A DNA stretch of 7,279 bases from Flavobacteriaceae bacterium (GTDB lineage Bacteria; Bacteroidota; Bacteroidia; Flavobacteriales; Flavobacteriaceae), in the NCBI GenBank assembly GCA_014763515.1, contig JACXVH010000068.1, positions 1 through 7,279 of the forward strand, written 5' to 3'. A model generated the notes under the pieces. It saw only the letters and a program-made list of their open reading frames with translations. It made no database searches and was not told where the DNA came from. This document shows, piece by piece, positions 1 to 6,320 of the stretch (positions are counted from its first letter, which is position 1; each line of letters begins with the position of its first letter). Both the position numbers and the translations under genes were made by a program.

Positions 1-94
1 ATAAGACTGTGTAAAATTTAAAATTAAACAAAAAAATAATGGGGTTTTAAAACCCCATTATTTTTTCTACTTACACAGTTTATGTTATAGTACC
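1..94. repeat. Left copy of a 94-bp perfect inverted repeat
   Basis: Positions 1-94 are the exact reverse complement of 7186-7279, with no mismatch; identity stops after GTACC at position 94. Inside lie a 36-bp perfect palindrome (31-66, core GGGGTTTT/AAAACCCC) and an outer pair of 9-bp arms, ACTGTGTAA (6-14) and TTACACAGT (71-79). The arms are set asymmetrically, 16 nt from the palindrome on one side and 4 nt on the other. The arm sequence resembles the tips of IS256-family insertion sequences as I remember them, but there is no transposase here. The repeat reaches the window edge, so its true outer boundary is not visible. It could be a dispersed non-coding repeat at which an assembly contig ends. 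Confidence 0.95.
30..66 (-). terminator. Intrinsic terminator after trmH (palindrome of the left repeat)
   Basis: Read on the minus strand, downstream of trmH, an 18-bp perfect self-complementary stem with a four-G/four-C block is followed directly by seven T residues (36 to 30), the form of a Rho-independent terminator. It lies about 68 nt past the trmH stop codon. Because the core is a perfect palindrome it should also act on the plus strand. The outer arms at 6-14 and 71-79 could extend the RNA hairpin with an internal loop. Confidence 0.7.
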
Positions 95-133
95 GTTTTG
101 ACTTTTTTCCTTTTTCCTTTTACCTATCACCTT

Positions 134-799
134 CTACCCATTACCATTTTCGTAAAACTTCTTCTCAATAAAATCAATATCTTTTATCGATTTACGTGTC
201 CAATCGAGTTGTTTTTCAAAGAACTCTTCATCGGTTAATTGCCAATTAATATTGGAACGACGTAACCTAGCCGTTAGATCTTGAATAATTATTGCAGCCG
301 AAACAGAAATATTTAAACTTTCGGTAAAACCCACCATTGGAATTTTTAAATATCCATCGGCTTGTTGCATTACTTCTTCCGAAAGACCTAATTTTTCGGT
401 TCCAAAAAAAATAGCTGAAGGCTTAGAAATATCAAAATCTTGCAAGTAACAAGAATCATCATGTGGAGTTGTTGCTATAATTTGGTAGCCTTTTCCTTTT
501 AAATCTTCAATACAATTTTGAATTGTCGAGAAACGGCGAACATCGACCCATTTTTCTGCTCCTAAAGCAATTTCTTTATCAATTCGCTTTCCAAAACGTT
601 GCTCAATTACATTGAGTTCTTGTATACCAAAAACTTCACAACTACGCATTACCGCACTTGTATTATGCAATTGATAAACATCTTCCATAGCTATGGTAAA
701 ATGCTTCGTCCTATTTTGTAAAACTCGTTTAAATCCTTCTTTTCTGTTCTCAGTTATAAATTCTTCTAAATAGGCAAGTAATTCTTTACGATCTTTCAT
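134..799 (-). CDS. trmH: TrmH-type tRNA (guanosine-2'-O-)-methyltransferase (SpoU/SPOUT family)
   Basis: Predicted cytoplasmic S-adenosylmethionine-dependent enzyme that methylates the 2'-O of guanosine 18 in the tRNA D-loop. The 221-residue protein carries the three SPOUT motifs: HNTSAVMRSCEVFG (45-58), FFGTEKLGLS (131-140) and IPMVGFTESLNISVSAA (153-169). N46, R52, E135, S161 and N163 match the catalytic/binding set known from Thermus TrmH (N35, R41, E124, S150, N152) at a constant offset of 11. The start is the first ATG, 29 nt after the stop of the upstream TonB receptor gene, so it may be cotranscribed or have a promoter inside that gene. No Shine-Dalgarno is visible, as is usual in Bacteroidota. 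Transcription should end at the palindrome in the left repeat. Exact target position (G18 versus another 2'-O site) is inferred from the family; confidence in the enzyme class is high. Confidence 0.93.
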   Translation of the reverse strand: MKDRKELLAYLEEFITENRKEGFKRVLQNRTKHFTIAMEDVYQLHNTSAVMRSCEVFGIQELNVIEQRFGKRIDKEIALGAEKWVDVRRFSTIQNCIEDLKGKGYQIIATTPHDDSCYLQDFDISKPSAIFFGTEKLGLSEEVMQQADGYLKIPMVGFTESLNISVSAAIIIQDLTARLRRSNINWQLTDEEFFEKQLDWTRKSIKDIDFIEKKFYENGNG

Positions 800-828
800 A
801 GACCAAAAATAAAAAACCTATTTTAAAA

Positions 829-3048
829 TTAAAAACTATACGTTAATTTCAATTTAGCAAAAAATGGAGTTCCTGGAGTAAAATGAATTTCTTCTACACT
901 TTCCGTTTCATTTTGTAATCGAGATTCGGTAAGAAATTGCGTTTCATTCCATTCAGTATCAAATAAATTTTGAATATTTAAACTTAATTGCAAAGTTTTG
1001 GTAAAATCATAACTTAAATTAAAATCGGTTACAAAATAACCTTCCGCAATTATCGAATTATCTTCATTTGCTGGTCGGTCTCCCAAATAACGATATTGTA
1101 TACTACCCGAGAAACGTTTGTAATTTCTAACACTAATTCCACCAACAGATGTCCATTTTGGAGCTAAAGGAATAAAATTTTGCCCTGAAGGTTCATCAAC
1201 ACTTCTTGCTAAAGAATAATTAGAATCGAAATCAAAGAATAAAAAATCGTTTAATTGATAGCGCAAACCTAAATCTACACCATATCTTTTTGATTTACCT
1301 GAAGGTTCCACTATTCCAGCATCTCCAACATAAACAAATTCTTGTTCAGAAAACAATGTCCATAATGCCGAATTGATGATTAAGCTTTGTGTTGGTTTCA
1401 AAATTACACCTAAATCAGCTCCATAAGCATTTGGTAACACATCTTTATTTTGTTGTAAAACCACGCGAGTATCATTTGAATGAAAGCCTACACCTGTTTT
1501 AAGAAAATAAACCACTTTGTTACTTTGTGCATAACTAAAATTCAACTTAGGAAGTAATTTAGCTTTATTATTAGAAAGCGTTTTATAATTAGGATTTAAT
1601 TTGTCTTGATAATTGAATTTAAAGTATTCTAGTCGTAATGCTGGATTTATCGTAAACTTATTAAACTTAAAATCGGCATTAAAATAGCCAAACAAATTTG
1701 ATTCTTCAATATCACCAAGTTGTCGATATTCTAAAACATCATTACGGTTTAGAGTATGAGATAATTCTATGTCTTTATTAGAATTTATTTTAGCACCAAT
1801 TCCTGCTTGCCAATTTAAATTAAAGCTTTCATAATTTTGATTTTTTCTATATTCCGAATTAAAACCATACAACATACGATTCTCTTTTTGCTTAATTTGG
1901 TCTCCATTAATTGGATCTTCTAAAAAAAACGTAAAATTTGAAAATAAGGTAAAATCGTATTTCGAAATGTAACCATTTGATTTTATTGAACTATTCTCGT
2001 CTAATTTTTTATCTATACTAAATGAAAAGTTTGAACGCGACGTAAATCCGCCTTCAGTATCATCTACAGCGCCAAAACGACTTATAGTTCCATTATTTAC
2101 TAAACGCATAGGAATTTGTCCAGACGCATCCCATTTACTGTTAAAATGAGAAGCCACTAAACTTAATTTTATACTATTGTCTATAATAGTCGTAAATTTT
2201 CCGAACAAATTGAAACGATTAAAATTTTGAGGCGATTCAAAAGGTCCATCAGTTAAAATATATTCGGTAGCTATGTAAGCATTAGATTTAGAATTTTTCC
2301 CTAATAAATCGAATAATCCAGCTGTTCGAAGAGTATTAAATTGACCTACTTCTACACTCAACTTACTAGTATCTAATTTATCTTTAGAGGAAAAATCTAC
2401 ATAAGCAGCTGTTGCAAAATTTCCTTTAGAAGCATAATATGGACCTTTACCAAAGTTGATTTTATCAATAGTTTCTGGAATAATAAAATGCAAATCGGCA
2501 TAACCTTGACCATGTGCATGAGAAGGCATATTTACAGGAATTCCATCTGATGTAATGGCTACATCTGTTCCGTGATCAATATCGAAACCTCGTAAAAAAA
2601 GTTGTTCAGCCTTTCCTCCACCTGCATGCTGTCCAATAAATAATCCTGGAACTTTACGTAAAATTTCCTGAGATGAATTTACAGGATTTGTCGTTAAATC
2701 TATTTTTGTAATACTCGAATTTATATCGATATTAGGACTTAAAACTACTTCTGAAAGTCGAAAAACATCTTCTTCTAAAACAATTTGAAGTTTATTAGAA
2801 ATTGAGCTTACTATATAGTTACTACTTTTGTAGCCTAATTTTGAAACTTTTAAAGTATCGTTAATTGCTGTATTTATTAATGTAAAACTTCCAAATTCAT
2901 TACTGTGTGCATGTGCAGAAGATGAAACATTATAAACATTAGCATCTACTATAGGAGTTCCGAAAGCATCATAAATTGTGCCTTGTATCTCTTGAGACTT
3001 TACCAGAAAAGAGATTAACGAAAATGAAATTAATAATAGGAATCTCAT
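829..3048 (-). CDS. TonB-dependent outer-membrane receptor with His-rich plug
   Basis: Outer-membrane active transporter of 739 residues; substrate unknown. Visible parts are: a signal peptide (about 1-18, ending KSQ); a carboxypeptidase-regulatory-like beta-sandwich (about 20-92, beginning QGTIYDAFGTPIVDANVYN and ending in LQIVLEE); a plug domain (about 110-222, with ILRKVPGLFIG and LRGFDIDHG); and a beta-barrel to the end, finishing LKLTYSF with the C-terminal aromatic expected for outer-membrane insertion. There is no STN signalling domain. The plug is rich in histidine: H141, H159, H177, H179 and H187, including the string SHAHGQGYADLH (176-187); the sandwich domain has another HAH (46-48). 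This suggests binding of a metal or metal complex, but that is inference. It follows the TPR gene by 10 nt, so the two are almost surely one transcript. Full length and apparently intact. Confidence 0.93.
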   Translation of the reverse strand: MRFLLLISFSLISFLVKSQEIQGTIYDAFGTPIVDANVYNVSSSAHAHSNEFGSFTLINTAINDTLKVSKLGYKSSNYIVSSISNKLQIVLEEDVFRLSEVVLSPNIDINSSITKIDLTTNPVNSSQEILRKVPGLFIGQHAGGGKAEQLFLRGFDIDHGTDVAITSDGIPVNMPSHAHGQGYADLHFIIPETIDKINFGKGPYYASKGNFATAAYVDFSSKDKLDTSKLSVEVGQFNTLRTAGLFDLLGKNSKSNAYIATEYILTDGPFESPQNFNRFNLFGKFTTIIDNSIKLSLVASHFNSKWDASGQIPMRLVNNGTISRFGAVDDTEGGFTSRSNFSFSIDKKLDENSSIKSNGYISKYDFTLFSNFTFFLEDPINGDQIKQKENRMLYGFNSEYRKNQNYESFNLNWQAGIGAKINSNKDIELSHTLNRNDVLEYRQLGDIEESNLFGYFNADFKFNKFTINPALRLEYFKFNYQDKLNPNYKTLSNNKAKLLPKLNFSYAQSNKVVYFLKTGVGFHSNDTRVVLQQNKDVLPNAYGADLGVILKPTQSLIINSALWTLFSEQEFVYVGDAGIVEPSGKSKRYGVDLGLRYQLNDFLFFDFDSNYSLARSVDEPSGQNFIPLAPKWTSVGGISVRNYKRFSGSIQYRYLGDRPANEDNSIIAEGYFVTDFNLSYDFTKTLQLSLNIQNLFDTEWNETQFLTESRLQNETESVEEIHFTPGTPFFAKLKLTYSF

Positions 3049-3058
3049 ATTTTTTCTT

Positions 3059-4366
3059 TTAGATATTCTTTATTTGATTTTCTAAATTTGGACCAAGCTC
3101 GTAAAGACTTTCTAAAAGTTCAGATTTGTTTGAATTTTCTTTTGTAAGCTTATTATTTGCTTTCAAAATTAATTCATTATGTAATAATATTGTTGGTTCG
3201 TGAGATTTATTAATAGTATAATTCATCGCAATTTCATATGCCTGCTGATAATTTCCCATGTTATAATGAGTCCATGCTAATAAATCATAAGATTCTGGCG
3301 TGGGTCTATTATTTATTTCTTTTTTTGCTATTTGTAGTGCAATGTCTTTTTTATCGCTACTTTCTGCAAATAATAAAGCATTGTATTTATTATACATATC
3401 GCCATAATTATTTTGTTCTAAAACGTTAAAATACATTTTTAAAGCTTTTTCTTTTGCAGGAATATTGTCTTGATATTCATAAATATCTGCCTTTAAAAGG
3501 TACAAATCTGGTACAAGATGTTTTGATTCTATAAAGTCAATTATTTTAGAAGATTTTGTAACACTTCTATCATTAGAAAAAGCAATCCAAGCAATTCCTT
3601 TTAATGCATACATATTATTATTATCTAATTCCAAAGTTTTTAAATAATACTGATACGATTCTTCTATTCTACCTGCATGTCCGTAAAAATCAGCAATATT
3701 AGAATATATCCATTCCTTTTGTTGGTTGTTTTTGGATTGATTTGCTAAAACCATAGCCTTTTCCATAACTCTAATAGCATCGTCTAGATTTCCTTTATAA
3801 TCATTCCATTTCGCTAAACGAATTAGATAATCAAAATCATCATAATCCTGAATTATAGTCAATTTTTTCTTTGCTTCATCATAACTACCTAATTCCATGT
3901 AAACATCAAATAGCATTTTTTCTGTATTCAATTTATTCTCACCTAAATACAATGCACTTTCAAGATGTAGCAGAGCATCTTTAAAACGATGTTGCGAAAT
4001 ATAATTTTTAGCAATTGATCTATGAATAGAAGCACTTTTACCATTGACTCTACTATTACAATCAAGCAAAAGATTTTCAGCAGTATATAAATTATTTATA
4101 TTGCCTGTTATGTCAAACAATTGAGAATTCAAAGAAGCAAGCTTTATTAAATAAGTGTACTGATTAGGAGAATAACTGTATTTCTTTTCCCAAAAATCAA
4201 TTTCGGTTTTAATATTTTCTAACTTTAAGTTTTCATTTAAAGTGAGATATTTTTCATAATCATTAAAGTTAACCACTCGTTTTTTATTAGTTGAATTAAA
4301 ATTAGAGTTAATAAAAAAACAAAGTAATAACACTACTAATCCTGAAATTACAGCATATGTTTTCAT
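3059..4366 (-). CDS. Exported or membrane-anchored tetratricopeptide-repeat protein
   Basis: A 435-residue protein with an N-terminal hydrophobic segment (about 4-20) after MKTY, either a signal peptide or an anchor. C16 follows LLL, which is not a good lipobox. The rest is helical with several TPR-like units, clearest at about 114-147 (SIAKNYISQHRFKDALLHLE), 150-172, 218-251 (NIADFYGHAGRIEESYQYYL) and 357-390 (LLAWTHYNMGNYQQAYEIA). TPR arrays usually serve as protein-protein scaffolds; no catalytic motif is seen. It lies between the DUF4331 pair upstream, from which a strong hairpin separates it, and the TonB receptor 10 nt downstream. The tight spacing suggests that it works with the receptor or the DUF4331 proteins in the periplasm. 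The partner is unknown. Confidence 0.85.
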   Translation of the reverse strand: MKTYAVISGLVVLLLCFFINSNFNSTNKKRVVNFNDYEKYLTLNENLKLENIKTEIDFWEKKYSYSPNQYTYLIKLASLNSQLFDITGNINNLYTAENLLLDCNSRVNGKSASIHRSIAKNYISQHRFKDALLHLESALYLGENKLNTEKMLFDVYMELGSYDEAKKKLTIIQDYDDFDYLIRLAKWNDYKGNLDDAIRVMEKAMVLANQSKNNQQKEWIYSNIADFYGHAGRIEESYQYYLKTLELDNNNMYALKGIAWIAFSNDRSVTKSSKIIDFIESKHLVPDLYLLKADIYEYQDNIPAKEKALKMYFNVLEQNNYGDMYNKYNALLFAESSDKKDIALQIAKKEINNRPTPESYDLLAWTHYNMGNYQQAYEIAMNYTINKSHEPTILLHNELILKANNKLTKENSNKSELLESLYELGPNLENQIKNI

Positions 4367-4393
4367 AATAAAATTGTTTTGGTGAATTATTTA

Positions 4394-4427
4394 AAATAAA
4401 GAGCATTGTTACAAATGCTCTTTATTT
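4394..4427 (-). terminator. Hairpin terminator or attenuator between lipoprotein and TPR genes
   Basis: A perfect 14-bp stem (4394-4407 with 4414-4427; core AGAGCATT/AATGCTCT) closes a 6-nt loop (4408-4413) in the 85-bp gap after the lipoprotein stop codon. On the minus strand the 3' arm ends CTTTATTT and is followed by TAAATAATT, a T-rich but not pure T run. It can act as an intrinsic terminator, complete or partial, that lowers expression of the TPR-receptor genes relative to the DUF4331 pair. I saw no convincing separate promoter between it and the TPR start, which favours partial read-through. Confidence 0.65.
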
Positions 4428-4451
4428 ATTTGGGTTAACGCAGTAAAAATT

Positions 4452-5000
4452 CTACCAAGGTGATGCTAAATAAGGAAATGATGTTAAAAACGCTTTATCA
4501 TTTGCACTTACATTATCCGAAGTTAGCCCTGAATTTGCAGTACCATCTGGACCACCAAAAATTAATAATAATTCTACATCTATAACATCATCAGCAAGAG
4601 CTCTACCTGTTAATACATTTGTTCCATCAAAGAAAGTGGTAGTTCCTGTTGTTGATACGCCTAATACATCTGTTGCTAAAACAGTTGTAAAAGTAGCCGC
4701 ATCTAATCCCAAAGCATTAGTTGTATAACCCGGATTTAAAGCCATTAATTGAGTTTGGAAAGCCGATTGATACATGGCTCCCATATTTGAAGGAGTTGTT
4801 GTATTAAAAGCATCTTTATTGCCAGAACTCACAAATACAGTATTAATTGCTGGTCTACCCATTTGGTCTTGCTGCATATAGGTTCCTGAAAAGTCAGGTT
4901 CATTATCCATCATATTATTTGAATCGTCATCACTACAACTAACTCCTAAAATAGCAATAAGAAAAGTTGCAACTAAAGTTTTATATTGAATTGTCTTCAT
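4452..5000 (-). CDS. DUF4331-family lipoprotein (C-terminal half), probably surface exposed
   Basis: A 182-residue lipoprotein. MKTIQYK is followed by a hydrophobic stretch and the lipobox LGVSC, with lipidated C22. Directly after the cysteine comes SDDD, matching the S-(D/E)3 lipoprotein export signal described for Flavobacterium, so the mature protein is predicted to reach the outer face of the outer membrane. The body matches the C-terminal part of DUF4331 proteins: QMGRPAINTVFV (46-57), KDAFN (62-66), GRALADDVIDVELLL (132-146) and the terminal SFPYLASPW. It lacks the N-terminal ADHIDAP and FAGPRDDPFFFD blocks, which are carried by the gene 24 nt upstream. It has its own start and export signal, so this is a genuine second protein rather than a frameshifted tail. 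Molecular function of DUF4331 is not known to me. Confidence 0.85.
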   Translation of the reverse strand: MKTIQYKTLVATFLIAILGVSCSDDDSNNMMDNEPDFSGTYMQQDQMGRPAINTVFVSSGNKDAFNTTTPSNMGAMYQSAFQTQLMALNPGYTTNALGLDAATFTTVLATDVLGVSTTGTTTFFDGTNVLTGRALADDVIDVELLLIFGGPDGTANSGLTSDNVSANDKAFLTSFPYLASPW

Positions 5001-5024
5001 AATATTTAATTTAAAAATGTTTAA

Positions 5025-5672
5025 TTATTTTCTTTTTGTTTCTACCCAAGTATTTAATGTTCCCGAACCACCAAGCATCGCTTTTGGAACTTCAACTACT
5101 ACTGACATTACATTTGTTCCTGCAAACGTATCTGTCCCCGGATTGTTAAAACTAGAAGCATTACCTGCTATGATTTGAGAATATTGACCAAAGTCAAAGA
5201 AAAAGGGATCGTCTCGTGGACCAGCAAAAAGACTTGCTCCAGATGAAGATGAAATTTGAGCCGATTGCCCATATTGAGTAATGGCAACATTTCCTAATGG
5301 AGCACTCGTTTTTACGGTACTTGAAGTTCCTGCTGTACCAGGTGAAACTGGTCCGAAAAAGTACATTTTACCATTTCTTGGAATTGCTTGAATAACTAAA
5401 TCTTCAATATTATCTCCATTGTTGTCAATGTTAAATTCTACCATAACATTTTCATCAAATGAAGCGGCTGCAGTTGCGGTAGGCGACAATAATCCTTTAA
5501 CATTTGCTACAAATACTAAATTATTTGTATTTGCTCCTTGAAAAGAGTAAAAATCTGTAATATCAGATGTTCCTCCTTGTACTGCTGGTGCATCAATGTG
5601 ATCGGCTGCTACCAAAACTAAGGCTGTTATTCCTAAGAATGACAATCCTAATAGTAATTTTGATTTTTTCAT
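5025..5672 (-). CDS. DUF4331-family exported protein (N-terminal half)
   Basis: First gene of the leftward run; 215 residues. A signal peptide (1 to about 22, MKKSK plus a hydrophobic core ending LVAA) has no lipobox cysteine, so the protein should be soluble in the periplasm or secreted. DUF4331 hallmarks follow in order: ADHIDAP (23-29), SDITDFYSF (36-44), an acidic NIDNNGDNIEDL segment (81-92), FAGPRDDPFFFDFGQ (149-163), NVMSVVVEVP (187-196) and WVET (209-212). It ends there with KRK, at the point where longer DUF4331 proteins continue into the MGRPAINTVF block; that block begins in the next gene. NIDNNGDNIEDL is Asp/Asn rich like a calcium loop, but this is only a resemblance. It is divergent from the sigma factor gene across 114 bp and is a likely target of it. 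Confidence 0.87.
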   Translation of the reverse strand: MKKSKLLLGLSFLGITALVLVAADHIDAPAVQGGTSDITDFYSFQGANTNNLVFVANVKGLLSPTATAAASFDENVMVEFNIDNNGDNIEDLVIQAIPRNGKMYFFGPVSPGTAGTSSTVKTSAPLGNVAITQYGQSAQISSSSGASLFAGPRDDPFFFDFGQYSQIIAGNASSFNNPGTDTFAGTNVMSVVVEVPKAMLGGSGTLNTWVETKRK

Positions 5673-5786
5673 TTTAAGATAGTTTTAAATTTGTTATACT
5701 ACCATTTACGAGGCAAAATGAAATTTGGATTTAAAAAATGAAAAAAAAAATTTTTCTTTTAAACTTAAATACTAACTTTACAATAT
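5673..5786. promoter_or_regulatory. Divergent intergenic region between DUF4331 and sigma factor genes
   Basis: These 114 bp separate the divergently transcribed leftward run and sigma/anti-sigma operon, so both promoters should lie here. The right part holds a ten-A run followed by five T (5741-5755), likely curved DNA. I found no good match to the housekeeping Bacteroidota promoter (TTTG plus TAnnTTTG) in either direction; TAACTTTA at 5773-5780 is one base off the -7 box but lies too close to the sigma start and lacks a TTTG partner. Confidence 0.6.
5706..5732 (-). promoter_or_regulatory. Candidate ECF-type promoter for the leftward run
   Basis: On the minus strand AAATCC (5732-5727) is followed after 16 bp by CGTAA (5710-5706). 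Spacing and the CGTA-like -10 box fit ECF sigma promoters in general, and the -35 end recalls the ATCC of mycobacterial SigK sites. It would start transcription about 25-30 nt before the DUF4331 start codon. A single occurrence in an AT-rich spacer is weak evidence, and no equivalent was found facing the sigma gene. Confidence 0.25.
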
Positions 5787-6320
5787 ATGGAACAAGAAAA
5801 ATTAATTGCATCGTTACTAAATAAAGACAATGAATCTTTTACATTATTGTATGATAATTATTCGAAAAGTCTTTATGGCGTCATTTTTAATCTAGTTAAG
5901 AATAAAGAAGAAGCCGAAGATATACTACAAGAAGTCTTTGTAAAAATTTGGAGCAATATTGATACGTACAACGAATCTAAAGGGCGATTGTACACTTGGA
6001 TGCTCAACATTACAAGAAATACTACCATTGATAAATTGCGTTCTAAAGGATTCAACAATAGTCAAAAAAACCTTTCTATCGATAATTTCGTATATATGTT
6101 TGAAGATCATTCTTCTAAGTTAGTGAATCGTTTGGATGTTTTGGGAATTAAAAAGTTTATTGAAAAACTGAAACCAAAATGTATTCAATTAATAGAACTG
6201 CTTTTTTTTCAAGAATATACACAACAGGAGGTTTCTGATGAACTAGAAATTCCATTAGGAACCGTAAAAACTCAAAGTAGAAATTGCATAAATGAACTAA
6301 GAACAATGGTAAATGAATAA
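5787..6320 (+). CDS. ECF (extracytoplasmic function) RNA polymerase sigma factor, SigK-like
   Basis: A 177-residue group IV sigma factor with only regions 2 and 4. Region 2 (about 18-88) includes FTLLYDNYSKSLYGVIFNLV, the DILQEVFVKIW core-binding helix (45-55) and the -10 recognition part RLYTWMLNITRNTTIDKLRS. Region 4 (about 122-175) includes KPKCIQLIELLFFQEYTQQE and the helix-turn-helix EIPLGTVKTQSRNCINELR. It directs RNA polymerase to its own promoters once released by its anti-sigma factor. Its stop overlaps the anti-sigma start by one base (TAATG), which implies translational coupling and a stoichiometric pair. Assignment to a SigK-like type rests on the partner's RskA domain. Two cysteines in region 4 (C132, C167) recall the redox pair of mycobacterial SigK, although the second is not in the same place. 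No Shine-Dalgarno is visible. Confidence 0.93.
   Translation: MEQEKLIASLLNKDNESFTLLYDNYSKSLYGVIFNLVKNKEEAEDILQEVFVKIWSNIDTYNESKGRLYTWMLNITRNTTIDKLRSKGFNNSQKNLSIDNFVYMFEDHSSKLVNRLDVLGIKKFIEKLKPKCIQLIELLFFQEYTQQEVSDELEIPLGTVKTQSRNCINELRTMVNE

Noticed and set aside
3238..3429. Open frame of 63 codons on the plus strand
   Set aside because: It lies wholly inside the TPR gene on the opposite strand, has no family resemblance and reads as a chance antisense frame in AT-rich DNA.
4319..4366. TPR protein as a lipoprotein with lipidated C16
   Set aside because: The residues before the cysteine are LLL, with no small residue at -1, which does not satisfy a lipobox.
4452..5672. DUF4331 pair as one gene broken by a frameshift
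   Set aside because: The downstream half has its own start codon, a full lipoprotein signal peptide and a 24-nt spacer, so it is a separate gene.
5773..5780. TAACTTTA as a Bacteroidota -7 promoter box for the sigma gene
   Set aside because: It ends 6 nt before the start codon, lacks the final G, and no TTTG is found at the right distance upstream.
5873..6110. Two overlapping 61-codon frames on the minus strand
   Set aside because: Both are antisense to the well-supported sigma factor gene and show no recognisable domain.
829..6320. Classical Fec-type trans-envelope signalling system
   Set aside because: The receptor has no STN domain and the anti-sigma factor has an RskA, not FecR, periplasmic domain.
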